DNA from: Deltaproteobacteria bacterium
GTDB lineage: Bacteria > Desulfobacterota > Desulfuromonadia > Geobacterales > Geobacteraceae
Assembly (NCBI GenBank): GCA_009668975.1
Contig: SBEG01000026.1
Span: 1-59,013, forward strand
Direction of reading: 5' to 3'
DNA: 59,013 nt
Under the pieces are notes generated by a model. It was not told the DNA's origin. It ran no database searches and saw nothing but the letters and a program-made list of their open reading frames with translations. Made by a program: the position numbers and the translations under genes. Of this stretch, positions 17,701-27,347 are shown in pieces; the stretch's first letter is position 1; each line of letters starts with the position of its first letter.

Positions 17701-19065
17701 TTATTGATTTTCTATCCCCAGCCTGCGCATTTTCTCCACAAGGGTGGTCCGATTCAGGTTCAGCATGACAGCAGCTTTTGCCTTTACCCCCTTTGACAAG
17801 TGGAGTGCCTCACAAATCATCTTCCGCTCGATTTCATTTACTGTCTGAACCAAGTCGACACCGCGTTCAGTTACCTTGGTCAGAACTTCCTCTCGAATAT
17901 TCGATGGAATATCGTTTGCGGAGATGCGATTGCCGTCAGTCAGGGCGACAATCCTTTCCACCACATTTTCGAGTTCACGCACATTGCCGGGCCAGCGATA
18001 GCCCTCCAGAATTTCAAGGGCTTCGTTGGAAATGGACATGAGTGGACGCTTCATATCTGTACAGTTTTTTTCGATGAAGTGTTTGAGCAGGGAAAGGATA
18101 TCCTCAGTTCTCTCACGCAAAGGCGGTAAATGGATCGGGATTACGTTGAGGCGGTAGTAGAGATCTTCCCGAAAATTTCCATTCTTGACCTCTTCTTCCA
18201 GGTTTACATTCGTAGCGGAGATGACGCGAACATCGAGTTGGATCGTTTTTGTGGAACCGATCCGTTCAACCTCCTGTTCCTGAAGCACCCGCAAGAGTTT
18301 CGTCTGCAGGTGCATCGGCATCGTTCCTATCTCATCAAGGAAAATGCTTCCCTGATTAGCGGCTTCGAATTTTCCAATCTTGTCACGTATCGCTCCGGTA
18401 AAAGCTCCCTTTACGTAGCCAAAAAGCTCGCTTTCTAGCAGATTTTCCGGGATGGCGGCACAATTGACCGGAATGAATGGCTTGTCCTTGCGCTGGCTGT
18501 TGAAATGCAGCGCCCGCGCCACGAGTTCTTTGCCGGTCCCTGATTCGCCAAGCACGAGAGCTGTGGAATCGGTATTGGCGATCCTTTTCATCCGGGCGAA
18601 GAGTTTCTGCATGACCGGCGACGAGCCGATGATGTTTTCAAAATCGTACTTATTGTGGAGTTGTTGCTTCAGGTAGACATTTTCCGAAAGAAGCTGGCGT
18701 TTTTCCAGTGCCTTCGAAATTGTGATGGAAAGTTCATCGAAACTCAACGGTTTTGTGACGTAGTCAAAGGCGCCTTCTTTCATCGCCTTTACCGCCGTTT
18801 CCGCCGAGGCATGGCCGGTGATGAGAATTACCTCGGTGAGAGGCGACAGTTCCTTGGCCTGCTTAAGAATGTCGATGCCGTTTATGTCAGGGAGAAAAAG
18901 GTCGGTGATGATGATATCAAACTGCTCATGTGACAGGAAGGAAAGAGCGAGAGACCCGGAGGCTGCCCCTCTGACATTAAATCCAGTCATTTTCAGGAGC
19001 CTGATCAAAGAATCACGACTGAGATCTTCGTCTTCTACAAGGAGAATTTTTGCCCGTTCTTTCAT
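17701..19065 (-). CDS. Sigma-54-dependent response regulator (NtrC family)
   Basis: This is a 454-residue activator with three domains. The receiver (about 1-120) has the acidic pocket E11-D12, phosphoacceptor D55 and the lysine in VTKP. The AAA+ domain (about 140-380) has Walker A GESGTGKE and the sigma-54-contacting GAFTGA loop (VKGAFTGAIRDK). The C-terminal Fis-type helix-turn-helix is KAKAAVMLNLNRTTLVEKMR. No histidine kinase gene is adjacent, so the partner is unknown. It is divergent from nfeD. Sigma-54 promoters are present elsewhere in the window (amt), but no direct link is shown. Confidence 0.95.
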   Translation of the reverse strand: MKERAKILLVEDEDLSRDSLIRLLKMTGFNVRGAASGSLALSFLSHEQFDIIITDLFLPDINGIDILKQAKELSPLTEVILITGHASAETAVKAMKEGAFDYVTKPLSFDELSITISKALEKRQLLSENVYLKQQLHNKYDFENIIGSSPVMQKLFARMKRIANTDSTALVLGESGTGKELVARALHFNSQRKDKPFIPVNCAAIPENLLESELFGYVKGAFTGAIRDKIGKFEAANQGSIFLDEIGTMPMHLQTKLLRVLQEQEVERIGSTKTIQLDVRVISATNVNLEEEVKNGNFREDLYYRLNVIPIHLPPLRERTEDILSLLKHFIEKNCTDMKRPLMSISNEALEILEGYRWPGNVRELENVVERIVALTDGNRISANDIPSNIREEVLTKVTERGVDLVQTVNEIERKMICEALHLSKGVKAKAAVMLNLNRTTLVEKMRRLGIENQ

Positions 19066-19125
19066 CTGCCCCCCTCTATGGTCCTATTTCATAACATTTT
19101 ACCTCCTGACTGGCAAGTCCCGAGT

Positions 19126-19153
19126 TTGACGATGCAGTTTTTTCCGTTACAAT
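19126..19153 (+). promoter_or_regulatory. Probable sigma-70 promoter of nfeD
   Basis: TTGACG (19126-19131), 16-base spacer, TACAAT (19148-19153). It lies 25 bases before the nfeD start. Confidence 0.65.
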
Positions 19154-19178
19154 TATTATTAATTTTACAGGGGAATTT

Positions 19179-20456
19179 ATGAAAACCATCACTTTCCTTC
19201 TATTGCTCATATCCTTAGTTTACGTATCTCATGCCTCACCGGCCACTATTCGCCTGGTGAAAATTCATGGCTCAATAAATCCTGCAACCGTCGTCTACCT
19301 TGCCAGAAACATTCAAGAATCAGCGCAAAGCAAGGAAGAACTCATACTTGTGGAAATGGACACCCCTGGAGGACTTGACAGTTCCATGCGTGAGATCGTC
19401 AAAAATATCTTCGCAAGTCAGGTGCCGATTGTTGTCTACATTGCTCCTTCAGGATCACGGGCCGCTTCAGCTGGTGCGATAATCGCCCTTGCAGCTGATT
19501 TTTGCGTCATGGCTCCCGGCACTGCCATTGGTGCTGCCCATCCGGTTTCGCTTGGAGGAAAGCCAGACGCCGTGATGCAGGCAAAGATTCAGAACGACAT
19601 GCTTGCCTATGTGGAAGGGATTGCTGTCAAACGCGGGAGAAACGCCGAAATCATGCGCCAGATGGTCAGCAAAAGTCTATCTCTTTCCGCTGAGAAGGCT
19701 TTGGCGGAAAAGACGATCGATTTTCTTGCCAACGATCGGACGGAACTCATCCGCAAGCTGAATGGAAAAATCGTATCTCGTCCGTCAGGGTCCCATCCGC
19801 TGGATCTTTCAGGCGCAAAAATTAACCTGCATGAAATGACTACCCGGGAAATGATTCTTGCCGTGATAGGCGATCCGAATATCGCCTATCTGCTCATGAT
19901 GTTGGGTTTCATGGGACTCTTTTTTGAACTTTCCACTCCAGGAGTCATCCTTCCCGGAGTTATCGGCGCAATCTCCCTTATTCTGGCGTTTTTCGCCTTT
20001 CAGACTCTTCCGGTCAATTATGCGGGGGTGCTGCTGATACTTTTGGCTCTCATTCTCTTCATTGCTGAAATCAAGATCGTTTCCCATGGAATGCTGACGG
20101 TAGGAGGAGTATTGGCCATGATCCTCGGTTCATTATTGCTGTTTGACTCGCCGGAGCCGTACCTGAAGGTATCCCTGAGCCTCATTCTGACCACGGTTAT
20201 TCTGGTAACGGGATTTGCAGTATTTGTTATCAGAAAAGCGGTTGACGTGCACAGAAACAAACCTTTCTCAGGAAAAGAAGGTTTGATTGGTGAAAAGGGT
20301 TATGCGGATTCAGAGATAAAGCCAGAAGGGAAAGTTCAGATTCGAGGAGAATTCTGGGATGCCTGGAGTGACACGCCGATATCCCGGGGCGAAAAGATCA
20401 CCGTCGTCTCGGTGGAGGGTCTGAAGGTCAAGGTGGAGAAGGAAAGGGCGATTTAA
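19179..20456 (+). CDS. nfeD: NfeD family membrane serine protease (ClpP-class)
   Basis: This is the long form of NfeD: a signal peptide (about 1-19), a ClpP-like protease domain with the serine-nucleophile region SRAASAGAIIALAAD (about 88-102), four or five transmembrane segments (about 225-360), and a C-terminal OB-fold beginning GLIGEKGYADSE. Long NfeD proteins are usually encoded beside a stomatin-type protein, as here (next gene, 44 bases on). In archaea the protease cleaves the C-terminus of its stomatin partner; the same role here is inference. The 425-residue length is normal. Confidence 0.94.
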   Translation: MKTITFLLLLISLVYVSHASPATIRLVKIHGSINPATVVYLARNIQESAQSKEELILVEMDTPGGLDSSMREIVKNIFASQVPIVVYIAPSGSRAASAGAIIALAADFCVMAPGTAIGAAHPVSLGGKPDAVMQAKIQNDMLAYVEGIAVKRGRNAEIMRQMVSKSLSLSAEKALAEKTIDFLANDRTELIRKLNGKIVSRPSGSHPLDLSGAKINLHEMTTREMILAVIGDPNIAYLLMMLGFMGLFFELSTPGVILPGVIGAISLILAFFAFQTLPVNYAGVLLILLALILFIAEIKIVSHGMLTVGGVLAMILGSLLLFDSPEPYLKVSLSLILTTVILVTGFAVFVIRKAVDVHRNKPFSGKEGLIGEKGYADSEIKPEGKVQIRGEFWDAWSDTPISRGEKITVVSVEGLKVKVEKERAI

Positions 20457-20500
20457 AGAAAAGGTTTCATCATTCCAGCTGCGTAATCAGGAGGTAATAC

Positions 20501-21271
20501 ATGGATTCCATTTTCAATTATTTTAACTACGTACCCGTGATCTTTATCGTTGTTGTCGCGCTGATGGTTGCAGCCAGCGCGGTCAGGATCCTCCCGGAGT
20601 ACGAACGAGGGGTGCTCTTCAGGCTTGGCCGCTATGCCGGGACCCGGGGACCGGGGCTATTTTTCATTATTCCAGGAGTTGACAAACTGATCCGCGTTTC
20701 CTTAAGAACAGTCGTAATGGATGTGCCGCCTCAAGACGTCATAACCCATGACAACGTAACAGTGAAGGTTTCAGCGGTAATCTATTTTCGGGTCATGGAG
20801 CCGGAAAAAGCGATAATCGATGTTGAGAACTTTTTGTATGCAACCAGCCAGCTTTCCCAGACAACGCTTCGGAGTGTGCTTGGTCAGGTCGAACTGGATG
20901 AACTCCTTGCCAACCGCGAAAAAATCAACCGGGAGCTTCAGGAAATTCTCGATCGTCACGCCGGGCCATGGGGCGTTAAAGTATCCAATGTAGAAGTCAA
21001 AAACATCGATCTGCCTCAGGAAATGATGCGCGCCATCGCCAAGCAGGCAGAAGCTGAACGCGAACGACGCGCGAAGATTATTCATGCTGAAGGCGAATTG
21101 CAGGCATCGGAAAAACTTGCCAAGGCGGCAACTGTTCTGGCGCAGGAGCCGATGTCGCTGCAGCTGCGTTTCCTGCAAACGTTAACGGAAATTGGTGCTG
21201 AAAAGAACTCAACAATCGTCTTTCCCGTTCCGATCGATATAATAAAAATGTTTCTTGATAAGAAAAACTGA
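20501..21271 (+). CDS. Slipin/stomatin-like SPFH domain protein
   Basis: The 256-residue protein has an N-terminal membrane anchor (about 11-28) followed by an SPFH/band 7 domain: [63 protein letters not shown] helical [17 protein letters not shown] segment and a hydrophobic C-terminus complete the slipin layout. It is the usual partner of NfeD and probably organises membrane microdomains. GGAGG lies before the ATG. Confidence 0.95.
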   Translation: MDSIFNYFNYVPVIFIVVVALMVAASAVRILPEYERGVLFRLGRYAGTRGPGLFFIIPGVDKLIRVSLRTVVMDVPPQDVITHDNVTVKVSAVIYFRVMEPEKAIIDVENFLYATSQLSQTTLRSVLGQVELDELLANREKINRELQEILDRHAGPWGVKVSNVEVKNIDLPQEMMRAIAKQAEAERERRAKIIHAEGELQASEKLAKAATVLAQEPMSLQLRFLQTLTEIGAEKNSTIVFPVPIDIIKMFLDKKN

Positions 21272-21343
21272 TTTCGTACAGGGGAATAAAAAGGGCTGGA
21301 ACCGCCAAACCTGGAGACGGGACATATTTTTCATGAAGGCCGA

Positions 21344-21388
21344 AAACTCTACGGGCGCATCCGGTTCCCCGGTGCGCCCGTAGAGTTT
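21344..21388. terminator. Bidirectional terminator between slipin and the parvulin gene
   Basis: AAACTCTACGGGCGCA (21344-21359) pairs perfectly with TGCGCCCGTAGAGTTT (21373-21388). It separates convergent genes. Confidence 0.9.
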
Positions 21389-21391
21389 GAT

Positions 21392-22414
21392 TTAGGAGTT
21401 ACTTATCTCAACTTTTGCCTCTTTACGGAGTTTATCGATATAAGTAGAGATATTCTGTTGAATTTTTTGGATTTTCAAGTAGTTGGTGATGTCATTTTTG
21501 GCATCGTTAAACGAAACTGTGCCTGCGGCTTTTTTATCTGTTACTTTAATTATATGATAGCCGAATTTCGTTTCCACGATTTCACTAATTTCTCCCGGCT
21601 TCAGAGCGAAGGCGGCTTTTTCAAATTCCGGAACCATCTGTCCTTTTCCGAAATAACCAAGACTTCCTCCCTGCGGGGCGCTTGGGCACGTTGAATTATC
21701 TTTCGCCAGAGCAGCAAAATCTTCACCGGCTTTCGCTCGCTTAAGAAGGCCAGCAGCTTTTTCCTTTGCTTTGGCTTTCTCTTCCGCGGTCAGTTTCGGG
21801 TCAACCCCGATAAGAATATGGCTGGCCTGCACCGATTCAGACTGTTTAAACTTATCAGGATTTTCGTCGTAGAATTTTTTCACATCCTCATCTGAAACGG
21901 TAACTTTCGAAGCAATTTCCTGCTCGATCAGGTTATTTATGTATATTTCCTTACGCGCGAACTCCTCAAGTTCCTTTTCAGTAAGGCCGCTCTCCTTGAG
22001 AGCCTTGTCATAGGCTGCAGTACTGGGGAATTTGCTTTTACCAAGCTTCATCTGGGCAGCCACACGGCCATCAACATCAGCTATTTTTAATTTTTTACCG
22101 GCTTGGTACAATAATTCAGCGGATATGAGTTGTTCAAGAACTGCCGCGTCCGCTTTTTTCTTCTCTTCTGCTGTCAGCTGTTTTTTATTCTGGCTCTGAG
22201 CGAGCATGAATTTTGTTGCCCGGTCAAGCTCTTCCCGCGTAATCGGAACCCCATTCACTTTAGCAACAACGTTAGCGGGGGTAGCGGCCGCTGTAACGGT
22301 TTTCTTTGAAGCAGATTTTTTCTTTTCAGCGCCGATAGCAGTCCCGGTCAGGGCAATTGCAACAACAAGTGAGACTCCAATCGAGCGGAGAGTTGATTTT
22401 CTGAAAACATGCAT
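21392..22414 (-). CDS. Periplasmic peptidyl-prolyl isomerase (parvulin/SurA-like)
   Basis: This is a secreted folding factor. It has a signal peptide (about 1-28, ending TGTAIGA), a lysine- and alanine-rich linker, a SurA-type N-terminal chaperone region (about 45-190), and a parvulin domain (about 196-290) with ASHILIGVD, GGSLGYFGKGQMVPEFEKAAF and GYHIIKVTDK. The 340-residue length fits a SurA/PrsA-like protein with one isomerase domain. It has its own promoter and a terminator immediately after the stop, so it appears monocistronic. Confidence 0.93.
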   Translation of the reverse strand: MHVFRKSTLRSIGVSLVVAIALTGTAIGAEKKKSASKKTVTAAATPANVVAKVNGVPITREELDRATKFMLAQSQNKKQLTAEEKKKADAAVLEQLISAELLYQAGKKLKIADVDGRVAAQMKLGKSKFPSTAAYDKALKESGLTEKELEEFARKEIYINNLIEQEIASKVTVSDEDVKKFYDENPDKFKQSESVQASHILIGVDPKLTAEEKAKAKEKAAGLLKRAKAGEDFAALAKDNSTCPSAPQGGSLGYFGKGQMVPEFEKAAFALKPGEISEIVETKFGYHIIKVTDKKAAGTVSFNDAKNDITNYLKIQKIQQNISTYIDKLRKEAKVEISNS

Positions 22415-22455
22415 TTTAAGGCGCTCCTTTTCTGTTTATTTACAAAAACTTTGTA

Positions 22456-22483
22456 ACTATACCATGCTGAGATGGTTATTCAA
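22456..22483 (-). promoter_or_regulatory. Probable sigma-70 promoter of the parvulin gene
   Basis: On the minus strand TTGAAT (22483-22478), 16-base spacer, TATAGT (22461-22456), about 40 bases before the start codon. Confidence 0.55.
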
Positions 22484-22690
22484 AGGGCAATTGTTTAATC
22501 TGTTGTCGGGTGTTTCTCCTCTACTACTTTTTTATAAACGATAGAATATCGACTGACCAGAAAATTTTTGTATGCGCTATTTCCTGAATATTTTATTTCC
22601 ACATTTGGTAATTTCTGCGAAAATATTTCTTGGAACAGGTTTGGTTAAGCTACCGGTTTTTGAAAAATTAACGCATTAATTGATAGATGG

Positions 22691-22720
22691 TTGACTTTGG
22701 CCGCGGATTTTGGTTTTATA
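22691..22720 (+). promoter_or_regulatory. Possible sigma-70 promoter of pyc
   Basis: TTGACT (22691-22696), 18-base spacer, TTTATA (22715-22720). It lies in the AT-rich 401-base gap between the divergent parvulin and pyc genes and would leave a ~90-base leader. No other element was recognised in that gap. Confidence 0.4.
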
Positions 22721-22815
22721 AGACACTTATATTTTGTACTGGTTTTAACTGGTTACCTGTACTTTGTTATTGTTTGGATTCTGTATATTACCCTCATTTT
22801 TTCAGGGAGTTTAAA

Positions 22816-25800
22816 ATGGAAAAGAAAAGATTCAAAAAAATTCTTGCCGCAAACCGTGGTGAAATTGCAATCCGAATTTTCAGAGCGTGCAGCGAACTGG
22901 GCATCAGTACCGTTGCGATTTATTCGCAGGAGGATAAGCTCTCGCTCTATCGCTATAAGGCAGATGAAGCTTACCTTGTAGGGAAAGGCAAAAGCCCGGT
23001 TGATGCCTATTTGGGAATCGATGAAATCATTGCCCTTGCCAAAGACAAGGGGGTGGATGCAATCCATCCAGGTTATGGTTTTCTTTCTGAAAATTCTGAG
23101 TTCGCTGAAAAATGCGAGCAAGCAGGAATTGTTTTTATCGGTCCAACTGCTGAAATGCAGCGCAGGGTAGGGGATAAGATTGCTGCACGTAAGGTTGCCA
23201 TTGAAGCTTCGGTACCGGTTATTCCCGGTACCGATGATCCTATTGAAAAAGATGAGGAAGCGCTGGCATTCGCAGAAAAGACGGGATACCCTCTGATCAT
23301 CAAGGCGGCAGCCGGAGGTGGTGGCAGGGGCATGCGCGTTGCACGCAACCAGAAAGAGCTCATGGAGGGCCTGTCCAGCGCCCGAAGCGAAGCCAAGGCC
23401 GCTTTCGGCAACGCCGCAGTTTTTCTTGAGCGCTATATCGAACATCCGAAACATATTGAAGTTCAGATACTGGGTGACAACTATGGCAACCTTGTGCACT
23501 TTTTTGAACGGGACTGTTCCATTCAACGACGCCATCAGAAAGTTGTAGAGTTTGCACCATCGCTCTGTTTATCACAGGAAAAACGCCAGGAATTGTGTGA
23601 GGCAGCCCTGCGAGTTACACGACATGTTCATTACCGGAATGCCGGCACTGTCGAATTCCTGCTCGATCAGGAGGGAAACCACTATTTTATTGAGATGAAT
23701 CCGCGAATTCAGGTGGAACATACCGTCACCGAGATGATTACCGGTAGAAATCTAGTCCAGGCACAGATTCTGGTTGCCCAGGGTTTACGTCTCAGCGATC
23801 CCGAAATCAATATTCCTGATCAAAACGCCATAACCATGTGGGGTCACGCAATTCAGTGCCGTATCACAACGGAAGACCCAGCAAATGATTTCGCGCCGGA
23901 TTTCGGCACATTGAAAGCATACCGCTCACCCGGCGGATTCGGTGTGCGGCTTGATGCAGGAAACGCCTTTACCGGTGCCCATATCACGCCTCATTATGAT
24001 TCTTTGCTGGTCAAGATCAGCACCTGGGGTCTCGACTTTAAAGAGGCGGCATGTGTTATGAACCGCTCTCTCCAGGAATTCCGTATTCGCGGGGTAAAAA
24101 CAAATATTAGTTTCCTGGAAAACGTTGTCACCCATCCGGCTTTTCTTGCCGGCAAGTGCGATACCTCCTTTATCGACAAACATCCGGAATTATTGGTGAT
24201 GAAGGAGAGGAAGGACAGGGCGACAAAGATTCTCAGCTATCTCGGAGATGTTATCGTTAACGGTTCTGCGGGAATCAGCAAACCGCTACGTTCCGCTGAT
24301 TTGCTGGAACCAAGGATTCCTTCAATTGATCAAGAACAGCCACGACCGTATGGTACCACGGACATCCTCCGTGATAAGGGCGCAGAGGGCCTTTCACGCT
24401 GGATTCTCGACCAGAAGAGGATTCTTATTGCCGACACGACAATGCGCGATGCTCACCAGTCACTGTTGGCAACCAGAGTCAGGACTCATGACCTGTTGAG
24501 AATAGCCGAGCCGACCTCTTACCTTGGAGCCGGACTCTTTTCCCTGGAAATGTGGGGTGGGGCGACCTTTGATGTTTCCATGCGCTTTCTCAAGGAATGT
24601 CCCTGGCAGCGACTGACCAAACTGAAGGAAGCAATTCCGAACATCCTTTTCCAGATGCTCTTGCGCGGGTCAAATGCCGTTGGTTACACAAATTATCCTG
24701 ACAATGTTGTTCAGCGATTTGTTGAGGAAGCGGCAGTCGCAGGAATAGATGTTTTCCGGGTTTTCGATTCACTCAACTGGACAAAGGGCATGACGGTAGC
24801 AATGGATGCGGTTCGGAAAACAGGAAAAGTCTGCGAGGCATCCATTTGCTATACCGGAGATATTACTGACCCGAAACGGGACAAGTATCCTCTGGAATAT
24901 TACATTTCCCTTGCCAAGGAACTGGAGAAAATGGGTGCGCATATCCTTGCCATCAAGGACATGGCCGGACTGCTCAAACCGTTTGCTGCCTATAAACTGG
25001 TAAAGGCCTTAAAGGAAGAAATCGGAATTCCGGTTCATCTGCATACCCACGATACCTCCGGAAACGGTGAAGCCTCGCTCCTGATGGCTTGTCAAGCTGG
25101 TGTTGATATTATTGACAGTGCCCTGTCATCTCTCTCAGGACTTACCTCACAACCAAACCTCAACGCGATTATCTCAGCATTGCGCGGAACCGAATGGGAC
25201 CCTCAGCTCAATGAAGCCGGCCTGCAAAAGCTTGCCAACTACTGGGAGACAGTGCGTGATTATTATGCCCCCTTTGAGTCGGGCCTCAAAAGCGGGACCG
25301 CAGAAGTTTATCATCATGAAATCCCGGGCGGTCAATACTCGAATTACAAACCGCAGGTTGCCGCACTCGGCTTGATTGACCAATGGGAAGAATGTAAGGA
25401 AATGTACCACAAGGTAAATCTCCTCTTCGGAGATATTATCAAGGTAACACCTTCGTCAAAAGTTGTCGGCGATATGGCGATTTTCCTCGTAAAAAACAAT
25501 ATGGAAGTCGATGATGTGTTTACCAAGGGGCAGGAACTGACCTTCCCCGCCTCAGTTGTCGGTTTCTTCAAGGGGATGATCGGACAACCCTATGGAGGTT
25601 TTCCCGAGAAGCTCCAGCAGATTATTTTAAAAGGGGAAAAGCCGATTACCTGTCGGCCGGGAGAACTTCTCCCGCCTGTTGATTTCGAACAGGAGCGTTT
25701 GGATTTGCAAAAGAAAGTCGGACACCTGGCTGACGATAAGACTCTCTTATCACATATTCTTTATCCGAACGTTTATCCTGATTTTGATAAACATCGCCAG

Positions 25801-26265
25801 ACTTACTCCGATACGTCGGTAATTCCCACTCCGATCTTTTTTTACGGGCTGGAACCCGGTCAGGAAACATCAGTGGAGATAGATCCGGGCAAAACCCTCA
25901 TCATAAAACTGAATGCAATCGGAGCTGTTCATGATGATGGTACCCGACAGGTGTATTTCGAGCTGAATGGTCTGGCCCGTCAGGTTTGTATCCGTGATTT
26001 TTCCGTTGAAACCGACGAGAAAGAGCGTATGAAGGCTGATCCGTCCAATTCTCTCCATATCGGCGCACCAATGCCTGGAAAGGTTCTTAAGGTCCCGGTA
26101 AAAGTTGGAGACGAAGTTAAGTCAGGCGACATACTGATGGTTACCGAGGCTATGAAGCTGGAAGCGAACATCAAGGCTCGTACAGACGGAAAGATCGCAG
26201 AAGTGAAGTTTGATGAGGGAGATAAAGTTGAAAAAGGCGATCTCCTCATAGTTCTTGCCCCGTAG
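22816..26265 (+). CDS. pyc: Pyruvate carboxylase
   Basis: This biotin enzyme converts pyruvate, bicarbonate and ATP to oxaloacetate, filling the citric acid cycle. The single 1149-residue chain holds a biotin carboxylase domain (about 1-450; AANRGEIAIRIFRA, the ATP-grasp AAAGGGGRGMR, and EMNPRIQVEHTVTE), a carboxyltransferase domain (from about 530; ADTTMRDAHQSLLATRVR), and a C-terminal biotin carrier domain whose biotinylated lysine is in TEAMKLEAN. ATG 22816 is chosen because MEKKRFKKILAANRG matches the family start and GGGAG lies upstream; the frame extends 43 codons further without homology. A strong terminator follows. Confidence 0.98.
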   Translation: MEKKRFKKILAANRGEIAIRIFRACSELGISTVAIYSQEDKLSLYRYKADEAYLVGKGKSPVDAYLGIDEIIALAKDKGVDAIHPGYGFLSENSEFAEKCEQAGIVFIGPTAEMQRRVGDKIAARKVAIEASVPVIPGTDDPIEKDEEALAFAEKTGYPLIIKAAAGGGGRGMRVARNQKELMEGLSSARSEAKAAFGNAAVFLERYIEHPKHIEVQILGDNYGNLVHFFERDCSIQRRHQKVVEFAPSLCLSQEKRQELCEAALRVTRHVHYRNAGTVEFLLDQEGNHYFIEMNPRIQVEHTVTEMITGRNLVQAQILVAQGLRLSDPEINIPDQNAITMWGHAIQCRITTEDPANDFAPDFGTLKAYRSPGGFGVRLDAGNAFTGAHITPHYDSLLVKISTWGLDFKEAACVMNRSLQEFRIRGVKTNISFLENVVTHPAFLAGKCDTSFIDKHPELLVMKERKDRATKILSYLGDVIVNGSAGISKPLRSADLLEPRIPSIDQEQPRPYGTTDILRDKGAEGLSRWILDQKRILIADTTMRDAHQSLLATRVRTHDLLRIAEPTSYLGAGLFSLEMWGGATFDVSMRFLKECPWQRLTKLKEAIPNILFQMLLRGSNAVGYTNYPDNVVQRFVEEAAVAGIDVFRVFDSLNWTKGMTVAMDAVRKTGKVCEASICYTGDITDPKRDKYPLEYYISLAKELEKMGAHILAIKDMAGLLKPFAAYKLVKALKEEIGIPVHLHTHDTSGNGEASLLMACQAGVDIIDSALSSLSGLTSQPNLNAIISALRGTEWDPQLNEAGLQKLANYWETVRDYYAPFESGLKSGTAEVYHHEIPGGQYSNYKPQVAALGLIDQWEECKEMYHKVNLLFGDIIKVTPSSKVVGDMAIFLVKNNMEVDDVFTKGQELTFPASVVGFFKGMIGQPYGGFPEKLQQIILKGEKPITCRPGELLPPVDFEQERLDLQKKVGHLADDKTLLSHILYPNVYPDFDKHRQTYSDTSVIPTPIFFYGLEPGQETSVEIDPGKTLIIKLNAIGAVHDDGTRQVYFELNGLARQVCIRDFSVETDEKERMKADPSNSLHIGAPMPGKVLKVPVKVGDEVKSGDILMVTEAMKLEANIKARTDGKIAEVKFDEGDKVEKGDLLIVLAP

Positions 26266-26308
26266 GTAAACTTGCTTCTTTAACAGGCTGTTACATAACA
26301 AGTTAGGC

Positions 26309-26350
26309 TAAAAAATCCCCTCAAGCAGGAAACTTGAGGGGATTTTTTTA
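26309..26350. terminator. Terminator of pyc, bidirectional
   Basis: AAAAAATCCCCTCAAG pairs with CTTGAGGGGATTTTTT around a seven-base loop. It lies between the convergent pyc and lipoprotein genes. Confidence 0.93.
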
Positions 26351-26443
26351 GCTAATGCCAAGGCACCAAAGTCAAGTACTATATCTGGCAAGCTGAATGG
26401 CACGCTTTTATCTTCATTATCGGAACTATTTCATACGCAGGGT

Positions 26444-26577
26444 GTAGGACTTAGGAAATCCAAGCAATAGTTCGTCTGGACAAGGACAGGCTTTGTCGAA
26501 GTAATAGTTGTTCCGTTACCAAAAAAACGTCGAAATATGACCAGTCCAGATGGATATGCAGCAGATTTAGCCTAATT
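26444..26577 (-). repeat. Diverged, inverted copy of the MITE-like element
   Basis: Read on the minus strand this stretch follows the complete element at 11231: a TTAGGCTAAATCTGCTGC start, a GTCCAGA-type block, an AACAACTATTAC block and a GGACTTAGG-like end on the plus strand (26448-26455). It is shorter and has many mismatches, and the outermost terminal repeats are worn. It fills most of the gap between the pyc terminator and the lipoprotein gene. Confidence 0.7.
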
Positions 26578-26607
26578 TCGAGAAGCTTCGAGCCGCCAGG
26601 AGACTCT

Positions 26608-26991
26608 CTACTGAACGATTTTGCTTACCTCGTTAGAGAAGGCGCTTTGATTCCCGGCCAAATCATAACACGTAACAGCAATATAATATGTCCCTGGCCT
26701 GAGACCTGTGATGGTACAGGTTGTTGATGTTCCATTTTCAATCTTCGTATCGTAGACCCCGGGTGATGTACCGTAATGCACCGAATACCCCGCAAAATTT
26801 GTTGCCGGCGTTCCGTCGCTGGTCAAGGGGCTGTCCCAGGCGAGTGTCAGTGAACCACTAGTAATACTGTCGGAAGAGGTTTCATTTCCGCTTTCAACGA
26901 TACTGCTTTCTCCGGAACCACTACCGCCGCAACCAGCCATGAACACAAGTAAAAGCAACGAAACGACTGCGGGGAAAAGATTTTTTTTCAT
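26608..26991 (-). CDS. Fibronectin type III domain lipoprotein (127 aa)
   Basis: This is a probable lipoprotein. A lysine-rich start and hydrophobic core (residues 5-19) lead to a lipobox-like FMAGC, with the lipidated cysteine near residue 21, then a Gly/Ser linker. Residues about 47-125 form one fibronectin III domain (LTLAWDSPLTSDG, FAGYSVHYGTSPGVYD, TCTITGLRPGTYYIAVTCYDLAGNQSAFSNEV). Such small FN3 lipoproteins are common in Geobacter. It is preceded by a GEMM-like leader with its own promoter, which suggests cyclic-dinucleotide control of a cell-surface function. Confidence 0.85.
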   Translation of the reverse strand: MKKNLFPAVVSLLLLVFMAGCGGSGSGESSIVESGNETSSDSITSGSLTLAWDSPLTSDGTPATNFAGYSVHYGTSPGVYDTKIENGTSTTCTITGLRPGTYYIAVTCYDLAGNQSAFSNEVSKIVQ

Positions 26992-27038
26992 AACGATCTA
27001 CCTTCCTTCTCTTGGAATACAAGTTCACACGTGAGCAA

Positions 27039-27150
27039 TAAAAAAAGCCGGGCTGAATATCTAGTCGATATTTCGGCGACCCGGCTGTCTCAATGAGACC
27101 CTGTAGGTTTTCCGTCCCATCCTCACAGATGGTTTAGTATTGTCGTTTAT
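27039..27150 (-). promoter_or_regulatory. GEMM-type (cyclic dinucleotide) riboswitch-like leader with terminator
   Basis: On the minus strand the leader shows AAACC, a hairpin CCATCT-GTGA-GGATGG with a GNRA loop, GGGACGGAAAACC (consensus GGGACGCAAAGCC), then ACAGGGTCT, AGACAGCCGGGTCGCCG. This is the order of the GEMM-I class that senses c-di-GMP or cyclic AMP-GMP. AGCCGGG (27086-27080) can also pair with CCCGGCT (27052-27046), followed by U7, forming a terminator that competes with the aptamer. The bases before AAACC are TACT rather than the usual GGGC, so ligand binding is in doubt. It precedes the FN3 lipoprotein by about 48 bases. Confidence 0.82.
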
Positions 27151-27191
27151 CGTGAAGCAATCTCTGCGTGAGAACTATTTTCAATGGACTC

Positions 27192-27220
27192 TTTTTACAC
27201 GTAGCATTATTTTCTGTCAA
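27192..27220 (-). promoter_or_regulatory. Sigma-70 promoter of the GEMM leader
   Basis: On the minus strand TTGACA (27220-27215), 17-base spacer, TAAAAA (27197-27192). Transcription would begin some 35 bases before the aptamer. Between this and the Usp gene end (27348) nothing else was recognised. Confidence 0.7.
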
Positions 27221-27347
27221 GTAAAAAACCCAACTTGGTAACATGATGGTTACACGGAAATCTTTATTAACCCGTTGTTTATGAACATTCAAGTGGAGCG
27301 GACAAAGCTTGGAATTCAGACCTAACTGAGCTAAATAGTTAATATGA

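Noticed and set aside
22687..22815. Upstream extension of pyc
   Set aside because: The extra residues look like translated promoter DNA; family similarity and ribosome-binding site place the start at 22816.
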